The notes: generated by a model from the letters alone, not told the origin. Shown: positions 33,568 to 41,419, counted from the stretch's first letter. The stretch: DNA of 44,872 nucleotides from an uncultured Prevotella sp. (GCA_900546575.1 URDM01000016.1:1-44872); one strand, 5' to 3'. A program made the numbers and translations.

Positions 33568-35337
33568 ATGAAAGCGATAAAAATAACAACAATATTGACT
33601 GCTGCCATATGTCTGGCATCATGCTCGCTCGACGAGGCTCCTGAAGCTTCGGCTGACAAGAATGCCATATTTAATAATGAGAGTGGATTGGAGACTTATT
33701 CCTATTCGTTCTATAATATGTTGCCATCGGTAACTAACGGCTACAGCCAAGACGAGATGTGCGACTATGGTGCCGTTACCAGCGTCAATTCGTTTTTGCG
33801 TGACGGAGCTTACTCTGCCGAAACAAGCAGTGGATGGACTTGGACCGATCTGCGCAATATAAACTATTTTATTGAGAACTGCGCGAATGGTAAGGTTAGC
33901 GACAAGGTGCGCAACAACTATATAGGTCTTGCACGCTTCTTCCGCGCCTATTTCTATCTTGGCAAGGTGCAGCGGTTTGGCGATGTGCCTTGGACCGACA
34001 AGGTGTTGTCTAACACCGACGACAAGTTGTATGCCGAACGCGACTCACGCGATGTCGTTATGAACCATGTACTCGACGATATCAACTATGCTTGCGAGAA
34101 CATTACTCGCACAAGCGATGCCACTGGCTCAATGGTAACCAAGTGGGTGGCTTATGCCTTGAAATCGCGCATCTGCCTTTACGAGGCTTCGTTCCGTAAG
34201 TATCATACCGAATTAGGACTGCAATCTACAGCCAACAAATGGTATGAGGAGGCTGCTTCGGCTGCAAAAGTGGTGATGGAACAGTCGGGACACAGTCTGT
34301 ATACCGGCGATGGAACAGAGAAATCGTTCCGTACAATATTCACCAGCAACAATCCCGTTACACAAGAGGTGATGCTGTCAAGCTGCTGCGATGAAAGCCA
34401 GGCTGTGTTGGGATCAGCCAACTGGTGGTGGACATCGGGCACATACGGTCTGCGTTTCAGTATGACACGACCCTTCATCAATACATTCCTCAACACGGAT
34501 GGTACGCCGTTCACCTCACGCCAGGGTTATGAGACGATGGACTTTTACGACGAATGTCAGAATCGTGACAAGCGTCTGATGCAGACCATACGTACTCCGG
34601 GATATGAACGCGACGGCAAACCTGCTGCCCCTAACTTCAATGGATATTCGCTCACGGGCTATCAGCCAATAAAGTACACACTCGACGACTCCAAGTATGA
34701 CGGCGGACAGCTTAATACCAATGCCATTCCGTTGTTCAGATATGCCGAGGTGTTGCTCAATTATGCTGAGGCTAAAGCCGAATTGGGAACGCTTACTGAC
34801 GATGATTGGAAGAACACCATTGGTGCATTGCGTGCCAGAGCGGGCATCACAGGCGGTCTGGACCATAAGCCGACACAAGTTGACAACTATCTGAAAGACA
34901 ACTTCTATAGCGACATCAACGACCCCGTGATTTTGGAAATACGTCGCGAGCGTAGTGTTGAGCTGGCGCTTGAGGGTTTCCGATTCAACGACATAAAGCG
35001 CTGGAAGGAGGGCAAACTGATGACTGCAAGATGGACTGGTATGTATGTCAAGCAGCTGAATGTGCAGATAGACCTTGACCACGATGGTACTACAGACGTT
35101 ATATTCTATAAGGACGGCACCTCAAAACCCACCGGTCTGCCTTCAAGCTGCACGCCTGTTGCTGTTGGTGGCAATTCGATGATGGGACTAACTGGAACCG
35201 ATTCGGGCTACCTTACATGGTCGGATGCCGACCCTCGTACATGGTATGACGACGGCAGACAATACTATTACCCCATACCTGCCGCTGCAATTCTGCACAA
35301 CAAGAACATCAAACAGAATCCACATTGGGACAAATAA
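33568..35337 (+). CDS. SusD/RagB-family outer-membrane lipoprotein (pair 2)
   Basis: The surface-exposed lipoprotein partner of the preceding SusC. It is 589 aa with a lipoprotein signal ending in lipobox CLASC (Cys19), followed by SLDEAPEAS. SusD hallmarks are ARFFRAYFYLGKVQRFGDVP at about 130, the aromatic-rich middle (GSANWWWTSGTYGLRFS), FRYAEVLLNYAEAKAELGTL at about 385-405, and the late RRERSVELALEGFRFNDIKR. The order SusC-SusD-EEP on one strand with short gaps indicates one operon. The substrate is unknown. Confidence 0.94.
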   Translation: MKAIKITTILTAAICLASCSLDEAPEASADKNAIFNNESGLETYSYSFYNMLPSVTNGYSQDEMCDYGAVTSVNSFLRDGAYSAETSSGWTWTDLRNINYFIENCANGKVSDKVRNNYIGLARFFRAYFYLGKVQRFGDVPWTDKVLSNTDDKLYAERDSRDVVMNHVLDDINYACENITRTSDATGSMVTKWVAYALKSRICLYEASFRKYHTELGLQSTANKWYEEAASAAKVVMEQSGHSLYTGDGTEKSFRTIFTSNNPVTQEVMLSSCCDESQAVLGSANWWWTSGTYGLRFSMTRPFINTFLNTDGTPFTSRQGYETMDFYDECQNRDKRLMQTIRTPGYERDGKPAAPNFNGYSLTGYQPIKYTLDDSKYDGGQLNTNAIPLFRYAEVLLNYAEAKAELGTLTDDDWKNTIGALRARAGITGGLDHKPTQVDNYLKDNFYSDINDPVILEIRRERSVELALEGFRFNDIKRWKEGKLMTARWTGMYVKQLNVQIDLDHDGTTDVIFYKDGTSKPTGLPSSCTPVAVGGNSMMGLTGTDSGYLTWSDADPRTWYDDGRQYYYPIPAAAILHNKNIKQNPHWDK

Positions 35338-35352
35338 AGTAAACATATATAA

Positions 35353-35359
35353 TAAGGAG
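35353..35359 (+). promoter_or_regulatory. Canonical Shine-Dalgarno before the EEP gene
   Basis: AAGGAGG lies 8 nt before the ATG at 35368. Strong Shine-Dalgarno sites are rare in Bacteroidetes and none as good is seen elsewhere in this window, so this start is unusually well marked. Confidence 0.6.
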
Positions 35360-35367
35360 GAAATACA

Positions 35368-36237
35368 ATGAGACGCATATTAACATTTATGGTAGCCATT
35401 CTATGCGCATGCATGGTGGCACAAGCACATCAGACAGTAAACAAGTCGAAAAAGAATGTAAGAAAAAGCGAGCTTAGAATAGCTACTTTCAACTTGCGCA
35501 TGGACACGCCTAAAGACGGTGTGAACGCATGGCCTAACAGAAAGGAAATGGTGAAAGACCTCGTAAGATTCTACGATTTCGACATATTCGGAACTCAGGA
35601 AGCGTTCAAGCACATGCTTGACGACATAAAGACTGATGCTTATGAGTATATCGGTCGTGGACGTGATGACGGCAAGGAAGGTGGCGAACATTCTGCCATC
35701 TTCTACAAACCGTCGCGCTTTGACTTGCTTGAACATGGCGACTTCTGGTATTCGCAGACTCCTGACAAACCAGGATTGGGATGGGATGCCGTGTGCAACC
35801 GTATTTGCACATGGGGAAAATTCCGTGACAAGAAGAACGGAAAAGTATTCTTCGTGTTCAATTCCCACTTCGACCACCAAGGAGTTGTGGCACGTCGTGA
35901 GTCTGCAAAACTATTGATGACAAAAATAAAATCGATAGCTACCGGTTTCCCCGTGTTTGCCACTGGCGACTATAACGCTGTGGAGGAGAACGAGCCTATG
36001 CAGGTGATTCTTAAAGACGGATTGCTTGCCGATGCCTATCATCTGACTAAAGAAAAGCCATACGGCACAACCGGAACGTTCAACAACTTCAACGTTAATG
36101 CTGAGATGAAGATGCGCATCGACCATATCTTTGTAACAAAGGATATTAGTATAAAGAAATATGGTGTGCTGAATGATATGCAGTACGGCCGCTTTCCTTC
36201 CGATCATTTCCCCGTTATGGTGGTGGCAAAGTTCTAA
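35368..36237 (+). CDS. Secreted endonuclease/exonuclease/phosphatase-fold hydrolase
   Basis: A metal-dependent phosphoesterase of the EEP (DNase I-like) superfamily. The 289-aa protein has a signal peptide (about 1-20, ending VAQA). EEP motifs follow: LRIATFNLRMD (metal Asn), FGTQEAF (metal Glu), NSHFDHQGVVARRESA (catalytic His/Asp), ATGDYNAVEENEP, and a C-terminal RIDHIF with SDHFPV (catalytic Asp-His). All key residues look intact. Export and its place after SusC/SusD suggest it cuts a phosphodiester or phosphomonoester on an imported substrate, such as a phosphorylated glycan, rather than genomic DNA; that is inference. It ends in a 4-nt overlap with the convergent tenI-like gene. Confidence 0.88.
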   Translation: MRRILTFMVAILCACMVAQAHQTVNKSKKNVRKSELRIATFNLRMDTPKDGVNAWPNRKEMVKDLVRFYDFDIFGTQEAFKHMLDDIKTDAYEYIGRGRDDGKEGGEHSAIFYKPSRFDLLEHGDFWYSQTPDKPGLGWDAVCNRICTWGKFRDKKNGKVFFVFNSHFDHQGVVARRESAKLLMTKIKSIATGFPVFATGDYNAVEENEPMQVILKDGLLADAYHLTKEKPYGTTGTFNNFNVNAEMKMRIDHIFVTKDISIKKYGVLNDMQYGRFPSDHFPVMVVAKF

Positions 36238-36785
36238 TGTAGTTCTGGAATATCTTTCCACATTTCGCCCAACATAGCTGCGCCTCCGAATCCGTATTCT
36301 TCCAATTGTGGAATACGCTGGCGTGTGACGCCTCCCAATGCCACTACTTTGTGGTCGATAATGCCTTGTGCCGATGCTCGGCGCAAGGCTTCGTCGCTGA
36401 ATGCCGAATGATAGCCTTGTTTGGATATGCTGTCGTATATAGGACTAAGGAATACGTAGTCCATCTTTGGCTTGCGCTCAATAACTTCTTCTAATGAGTG
36501 GCATGAGCACGACAGACTGCCGTGATGGTCGGCTGGAACGGTGTTGTTGCGGCGGTTGAGGTGTATGCCGTGCAAATGAAACTCGTTGCACAATTCAAAA
36601 TGATCGTGTACGACGATACGTTGCAGCAATCGCTTGTTTACTGCCTCAAGCAATTGTCGGCACTCGTCTATTTGCGAGTCGGGCTTGCGAAGATGCAGCA
36701 AGTCGATGCCGTTCTCAAACAGGCGGTTGATGGCTGAGGCTTCGTCTGTGAAAAAATAGGGTAGGGTGATGGCGATGGTTTTCAT
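36234..36785 (-). CDS. tenI: Thiamine phosphate synthase-like TIM-barrel protein (TenI/ThiE family)
   Basis: The last gene of the thiamine run. The 183-aa protein is shorter than the ThiE at 39787-40410 and is a divergent paralogue. Family segments remain: LLHLRKP near 30, RIVVHDHFEL, GIHLNRRN, MDYVFLSPIYDS, KVVALGGV and GFGGAAMLGEMW. The usual ThiE pyrophosphate-binding residues look altered, so it may be the TenI type that isomerises thiazole tautomers rather than joining thiazole and pyrimidine. That distinction is inference. Its stop codon overlaps the stop of the convergent EEP gene by 4 nt. Confidence 0.82.
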   Translation of the reverse strand: MKTIAITLPYFFTDEASAINRLFENGIDLLHLRKPDSQIDECRQLLEAVNKRLLQRIVVHDHFELCNEFHLHGIHLNRRNNTVPADHHGSLSCSCHSLEEVIERKPKMDYVFLSPIYDSISKQGYHSAFSDEALRRASAQGIIDHKVVALGGVTRQRIPQLEEYGFGGAAMLGEMWKDIPELH

Positions 36786-36804
36786 TAGTTGAGAATTATG
36801 ATAA

Positions 36805-36912
36805 GTTGAGAGTTGAGAGTTGAAAGTTTAGAGTTATGATTACCTATATCAATATTATTTATAATGCATAAATAGAAAAACATATCATAACTCTCAACTC
36901 TCAATTCTCAAC
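36805..36912. repeat. GTTGAGA-type inverted repeat, copy 2
   Basis: The left arm 36805-36840 differs from the arm at 19764-19799 by one base in 36. The right arm (36884-36912) is the shortened complement. The unit lies between thi4 and the tenI-like gene, inside the presumed operon. Copy 1 and copy 2 also share a TTACC extension past the arm, so this is a dispersed repeat rather than chance. Confidence 0.9.
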
Positions 36913-36922
36913 TATATAAAAA

Positions 36923-37696
36923 CTACTTCTTAAGTTTCTCGATAATCAGTTCGGCAACCTTCTTGCCTGACATGAGCATACCGCCGAAGATAGGTCCCAT
37001 ACGTGGAGTGCCGGCTACGGCAGAAGATGCCATACCGCAAACGTACAGACCGGGATAAATCTCGCGTGTGCCCTCTACTACCTGACGCTCGCCTTCCTCT
37101 ACGTCGAGTGAACGCTCGCCGATTACGCCGCCTGTTGTTGTCTCAAGACGGATGCCGTTCTTGCGTGCTACAACCTTGCACATCTCTGAGTCGTGACCAG
37201 TACCATCGATAACGCACTTAGCCATGATGTTAAGCGGATCGACGTGCAGACCCTCGCGCAATACCGGAGTCCAGTTTACTACTACACCGCTCACCTTGTT
37301 TTCCTTGAACACTACGTCCTCTACAGAGTAGCAGTTGAAGATAGTAGCACCGGCGTGTACTGCGTGATACAGCAGCGATGATGTGCTCTCTACAGAGTCG
37401 ATGGTGTAGAGTCCGTCTTCAAACGGATGGTAGTTGATTTCGAAGTCGTTAACGATGTCCATTGCCTCTTCCTGAATAACAATCTGGTTGAACATCATTG
37501 CACCACCCCACATACCGCCACCAGGCGACAGCTTGCGGTCGAACTGTGCTACTTTCAGTCCTGCCTTGGCAAGATAGTAGGCTGCTACGATACCTGACGG
37601 ACCGCCGCCAACGATAGCGACGTCGAGGTCGAGGTTGTTCTGGAGTTTGTCAAAATAGGTAGTGATAATACCTTTTGATACTTGTGTTTCAATCAT
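36923..37696 (-). CDS. thi4: Thi4-family ADP-thiazole synthase
   Basis: Makes the thiazole half of thiamine as an adenylated product from NAD, glycine and a sulfur source. The 257-aa protein has a Rossmann site VAIVGGGPSGIVAAYYLAKAG (26-46), the family PGGGMWGGAMMFNQ segment (58-71), GTGHDSEMC (165-173) and the C-terminal AGTPRMGPIFGGMLMSGKK. Yeast Thi4 donates sulfur from a Cys eight residues after the GHD His; here that position is Val176 and the only near Cys is C173. A sulfide-using, non-suicidal enzyme is therefore likely, as in archaea and some anaerobes. It replaces ThiG/ThiH, which are absent here. It lies in a TPP-riboswitch operon. Confidence 0.9.
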   Translation of the reverse strand: MIETQVSKGIITTYFDKLQNNLDLDVAIVGGGPSGIVAAYYLAKAGLKVAQFDRKLSPGGGMWGGAMMFNQIVIQEEAMDIVNDFEINYHPFEDGLYTIDSVESTSSLLYHAVHAGATIFNCYSVEDVVFKENKVSGVVVNWTPVLREGLHVDPLNIMAKCVIDGTGHDSEMCKVVARKNGIRLETTTGGVIGERSLDVEEGERQVVEGTREIYPGLYVCGMASSAVAGTPRMGPIFGGMLMSGKKVAELIIEKLKK

Positions 37697-37723
37697 TGCT
37701 TTATATTGTTAATTGTTGATTAT

Positions 37724-37892
37724 TGAACTTTAGCAAGTTCAGAAGTTATAGAATTTAAAGAAGTTATAGAATTTAAAGCCGTATGTCTTATAGCTGAATA
37801 TTCAGCAAAAAGAGTAATGGCTATAAATTCTAGCGACCGTAGGGAGCGATAACTCCTTTAACTTCTGAATTCTCTGAACTTGCGAAAGTTCA
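37724..37892. repeat. Imperfect inverted repeat with tandem 18-mer between thiC and thi4
   Basis: TGAACTTTAGCAAGTTCAGA (from 37724) faces its imperfect complement at 37859-37892 (TCTGAACTTGCGAAAGTTCA). Inside, GAAGTTATAGAATTTAAA is repeated twice (37742-37759 and 37760-37777), and GCTGAATATTCAGC forms a perfect 14-bp palindrome. No coding sense is seen. Confidence 0.75.
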
Positions 37893-37902
37893 GTTGATTA
37901 TA

Positions 37903-39480
37903 TTACTTGGTTTCGTCGCAAAGTGTGTGGCTGATACGTGCAGCACAGAAGTTTGGTCCGCACATGGTGCAGTAATTGGCGTCCACCTTGTTGGTTGTGC
38001 GATAGTATTCCTCGGCGCGCTCGGGGTCGAGCGAGAGGTTGAACTGGTCCTTCCAGCGGAAGTCGTAGCGTGCCTTTGACAGAGCGTTGTCGCGTATTGT
38101 GGCACCCGGATGACCCTTGGCAAGGTCGGCTGCATGGGCAGCAATCTTGTATGTCACTACGCCAGTGCGCACGTCGTCCTTATTGGGCAGTGCCAGGTGT
38201 TCCTTCGGAGTTACGTAGCAGAGCATGGCTGTGCCGTACCATCCTATCATGGCTGCACCGATGGCTGATGTGATGTGGTCGTAGGCAGGAGCAATGTCGG
38301 TTACGAGTGGGCCGAGTGTGTAGAAGGGTGCACCGTGGCACTTCTCTATCTGGCGTTCCATGTTCTCCTTTATCTTGTGCATTGGCACGTGACCCGGACC
38401 CTCGATGAATGCCTGCACGCCCTTAGCCCATGCACGTTCTACAAGCTCGCCCATTGTGTCGAGTTCGGCAAACTGTGCTGCGTCGTTGGCGTCGTAGGTA
38501 GAACCGGGGCGCAGTCCGTCGCCCAACGAAATGGCAACGTCATACTTGGCGCAGATGTCGCAGATGTCGTCGAAGTGAGCATAGAGGAAACTCTCCTCCT
38601 GATGCACCTTACACCATTTTGAGATAATGCTGCCGCCACGGCTCACGATGCCCGTCAGACGTGTGTCGGCGAGGTTGATATTCTTCAGACGGATGCCGCA
38701 ATGGATGGTGAAGTAGTCCACTCCCTGTTCGCACTGTTCGATGAGTGTGTCGCGGAATACCTCCCATGTCAGGTCCTCGGCCTTGCCGTTCACCTTCTCA
38801 AAAGCCTGATACATAGGCACGGTGCCTACTGGTACGGGGCAGTTGCGCAGAATCCACTCGCGTGTCTCGTGTATGTTGTCGCCCGTAGAGAGGTCCATCA
38901 GAGTGTCGCCACCCCACTTGCAGCTCCACACAGCCTTCTCCACCTCCTCGTCAATGCCCGAAGTGATGGCTGAGTTGCCTATGTTTGTATTGATTTTCAC
39001 GAGGAAGTTGGTGCCGATAATCATCGGTTCTGACTCCGGGTGCTTCTTGTTGGCAGGTATAACAGCGCGTCCTGCTGCCACCTCGTCGCGTACAAACTCC
39101 GGTGTGATACGGGTCTCGATGCCAAGTTCGCGGCAGTTCATGTTCTCACGAATCGCTACGTACTCCATCTCCTGCGTTATCACGCCCTGGCGTGCAAGCG
39201 ACATCTGTGTATCGCCCTCCTTGCGTGAGTCGATCCAAGCCTGACGCAAGTGGGGCAGTCCGCGCTTCAGGTCGATCTCGATGTTAGGGTCGCTGTACGG
39301 ACCACTTGTGTCGTAGATGTAGACGGGAGCGTTGGGTGTCTCAATGCGCTCGCCGCCTACAATCTTCACAGTAGGTTTCTGATGAACCATGCGCATGCCT
39401 ACGCGCAGGTCCTTGTAGATTTCTCCCTTCATGTACACCTTCTCTGAAGAAGGATAGGAGAATTTGATGTTGTTGTTCAT
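37903..39480 (-). CDS. thiC: Phosphomethylpyrimidine synthase
   Basis: A radical-SAM-type iron-sulfur enzyme that converts aminoimidazole ribotide to the pyrimidine half of thiamine. The 525-aa protein has the family segments SGPYSDPNIEIDLKRGLP, RENMNCRELG, EGPGHVPMHKIKENM and TLGPLVTDIAPAYDHITSAIG. The C-terminal cluster motif YCTMCGPNFC supplies the three Cys for the [4Fe-4S] centre. The ATG fits the family start. It lies between thiE and thi4 in the riboswitch-controlled run. A G-rich repeat on the transcript strand sits about 15 nt before its start codon and may affect translation. Confidence 0.95.
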   Translation of the reverse strand: MNNNIKFSYPSSEKVYMKGEIYKDLRVGMRMVHQKPTVKIVGGERIETPNAPVYIYDTSGPYSDPNIEIDLKRGLPHLRQAWIDSRKEGDTQMSLARQGVITQEMEYVAIRENMNCRELGIETRITPEFVRDEVAAGRAVIPANKKHPESEPMIIGTNFLVKINTNIGNSAITSGIDEEVEKAVWSCKWGGDTLMDLSTGDNIHETREWILRNCPVPVGTVPMYQAFEKVNGKAEDLTWEVFRDTLIEQCEQGVDYFTIHCGIRLKNINLADTRLTGIVSRGGSIISKWCKVHQEESFLYAHFDDICDICAKYDVAISLGDGLRPGSTYDANDAAQFAELDTMGELVERAWAKGVQAFIEGPGHVPMHKIKENMERQIEKCHGAPFYTLGPLVTDIAPAYDHITSAIGAAMIGWYGTAMLCYVTPKEHLALPNKDDVRTGVVTYKIAAHAADLAKGHPGATIRDNALSKARYDFRWKDQFNLSLDPERAEEYYRTTNKVDANYCTMCGPNFCAARISHTLCDETK

Positions 39481-39491
39481 AATGATTAATT

Positions 39492-39787
39492 AAGCCCCAC
39501 CCCCTTGCCCCTCCCCAGTAGGGAGGGGAGTGATGTGCTCTATTTGCTTGTTTTTATTTAATTTTATATTCTCGTTTTATATTATATTGAATCCTCATGA
39601 TTAGCCTTTCATACCACTCCCCTCCCTACTGGGGAGGGGCCGGGGGTAGGGCTTCTTCCTTTTTGATTAGCCTTTCATACCACTCCCCTCCCTACGGGGG
39701 AGGGGCCGGGGGTAGGGCTTTAGTTTTTTTTGATTAGCCTTTCATACCACTCCCCTCCCTACTGGGGAGGGGCTGGGGGTAGGGCTT
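39492..39787. repeat. G-rich palindromic repeats: three 57-bp direct copies and one inverted copy
   Basis: Copies begin TGATTAGCCTTTCATACCAC at 39598, 39664 and 39731, each 57 bp, spaced 66-67 bp. An inverted partial copy lies at 39492-39532. Each contains the hairpin CCCCTCCC-tactg-GGGAGGGG (one copy slightly changed) and a GGGG-A-GGGG-CC-GGGGG-TA-GGG tract with G-quadruplex form. The last copy ends on the first base of the thiE stop codon. The repeats fill most of the 306-bp gap between thiE and thiC. Confidence 0.93.
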
Positions 39788-40410
39788 TAGGGGTTTGGTT
39801 TTGTGCTTTTGACGAACCTTTTCATTTCCTCCACTGGATTCTCTGCATCCAGCACAGCGCCACTCACGGCTATGCCCGTCACCCCCGTCTGCATTATAGC
39901 TGGAATGTCTTCCGCCTTGATACCGCCAATCGCCACAATCGGCAGATTGATATTGGCATCGTGCATTTGCTTTACTATGCGCTGATAGCCTTCAAGTCCG
40001 AGAATAGGCGAGAGGTTTTTCTTTGTCGTAGTAAATCGGAAGGGGCCGCATCCTATGTAGTCGGCATCCTGACGGGCCAGTCGCTGTATGTCGTCGAACG
40101 TGTTGGCGGTGCCACCTATTATATAATGTGTACCAAGCACGCGTCGCGCTTCGTCTACAGGCATGTCGTTCTTGCCAAGATGCACGCCGTCGGCACCGGT
40201 TTCAACGACCAGGTTCACACGGTCGTCGAGAATGAACTTGGCGCCGTATTCGGTGCACAGCTTGCGTATTTCGTGAGCAATGGGTCGCACATCGTCGTCG
40301 GTAGCGTCCTTCATACGTAGTTGAATCCATCGGCAACCGCCTTCCAGAGCCATGCGTGCGCCGTCGGTATAACCGTAGCGTGAGTTGGTATGAGTTATGA
40401 ATTGTATCAT
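39787..40410 (-). CDS. thiE: Thiamine phosphate synthase
   Basis: Joins the pyrimidine pyrophosphate with thiazole phosphate to give thiamine monophosphate. The 207-aa TIM barrel shows WIQLRMKDATDDD at about 30-42, FILDDRVNLVVETGADGVHL, GGTANTFDDIQ, IGCGPFRFTTTKKNLSPILG (pyrophosphate-binding Thr/Lys segment), and IVAIGGI near the C-terminus. The length is normal, unlike the shorter paralogue at the end of the operon. It begins 9 bp after thiD, so the two are co-translated. Its stop codon lies at the edge of the G-rich repeat. Confidence 0.93.
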   Translation of the reverse strand: MIQFITHTNSRYGYTDGARMALEGGCRWIQLRMKDATDDDVRPIAHEIRKLCTEYGAKFILDDRVNLVVETGADGVHLGKNDMPVDEARRVLGTHYIIGGTANTFDDIQRLARQDADYIGCGPFRFTTTKKNLSPILGLEGYQRIVKQMHDANINLPIVAIGGIKAEDIPAIMQTGVTGIAVSGAVLDAENPVEEMKRFVKSTKPNP

Positions 40411-40419
40411 CAGAATTGT

Positions 40420-41235
40420 TTATTTAGTGTAGTAAGGGTGCGGATTGAAGAAGTGGTTAACGGGTCCGTGTCCCCGTCCTATCTCCACATCCTTGCCAGC
40501 CTCAAGAGCCTTGTATAAATAAGTCTTTGCCAGTCTTATGGCGTCAGCCATCGTGTATCCCAAAGCCAGATGGGCAGTAATGGCAGACGACAGGGTGCAT
40601 CCCGTTCCGTGCGTGTTGCGTGTCTCTACGGTCAGCGCCTCGTATGTCTCCACCCGCTGTCCGTCGGCATACAGAATGTCGGTCTTGGTGTTGCCGTCGA
40701 GATGTCCGCCCTTTACCAAAACGGCGCATCCAGCTTCGTTGCATATCTTGCCAGCAGCACGATCCATGTCGTCAATCGTCTCAATCTTTATGCCCGACAG
40801 GATTTCGGCTTCGGGCACGTTGGGCGTCAGGAGCGAAGCCAAAGGCATCAGTTCGGTGCGAAACACTTGCAGAGCATCCTCCTGCATCAGTCGGCATCCG
40901 CTTGTCGAAACCATAACGGGGTCGATGATAACCGCCACGCCTTTGTATTTGCCCAATGTCTCGGCAATGGCGTGAATGGTCTCGGCATCGTTCATCATAC
41001 CTATTTTTACAGCCGTAGGGTGTATGTCGTCCATTACGGCACTAATCTGTCCGCCCACTATTTCGGGTCGGATTGCTTCAATGCCGTACACTCCCTGGGT
41101 GTTCTGCACGGTCACGGCTGTGATGGCTGAGGCTGCATACACTCCCAAAGCCGACATTGTCTTGATGTCGGCTTGTATGCCGGCACCTCCTACGCTGTCG
41201 CTTCCGGCTATAGTAAGGGCACATCTGTATTGCAT
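40420..41235 (-). CDS. thiD: Hydroxymethylpyrimidine/phosphomethylpyrimidine kinase
   Basis: Phosphorylates HMP and HMP-P for thiamine synthesis. The 271-aa ribokinase-fold protein starts MQYRCALTIAGSDSVGGAGI, a textbook ThiD opening. Other signatures are YAASAITAVTVQNTQGV, VIIDPVMVSTSGCRLM and the anion-hole NTHGTGCTLSSAI. The ATG ending at 41235 is chosen; an upstream TTG would add 23 residues lying in the riboswitch expression region. It is the first gene after the TPP riboswitch. Confidence 0.94.
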   Translation of the reverse strand: MQYRCALTIAGSDSVGGAGIQADIKTMSALGVYAASAITAVTVQNTQGVYGIEAIRPEIVGGQISAVMDDIHPTAVKIGMMNDAETIHAIAETLGKYKGVAVIIDPVMVSTSGCRLMQEDALQVFRTELMPLASLLTPNVPEAEILSGIKIETIDDMDRAAGKICNEAGCAVLVKGGHLDGNTKTDILYADGQRVETYEALTVETRNTHGTGCTLSSAITAHLALGYTMADAIRLAKTYLYKALEAGKDVEIGRGHGPVNHFFNPHPYYTK

Positions 41236-41334
41236 AATTGTCGTTTCATATGTGTGGGGCTGTTGCAAGGGTTTGCCGCAAATGCGCTCTGCAATTGTCT
41301 GCAACTGTTGTCAACTTATTGATTGTACAGGATA

Positions 41335-41419
41335 GAAATATTTCCTACGGCGGCATTATCCGCTTCAGGTTCTATGGGTATAATCTCAGCAGCACAATCC
41401 ATGCTGCACCCCTAATTTC
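41335..41419 (-). promoter_or_regulatory. TPP riboswitch (THI element) of the thiamine operon
   Basis: The minus strand carries the diagnostic AGGGGTGC, CTGAGATTATACCC, GAACCTGA and GGATAATGCC, then GTAGGAA in order, closed by GAAAT/ATTTC pairing for P1. About 100 nt separate it from the thiD ATG. No clear intrinsic terminator is seen there, so control may be at translation or by another means. Confidence 0.96.
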
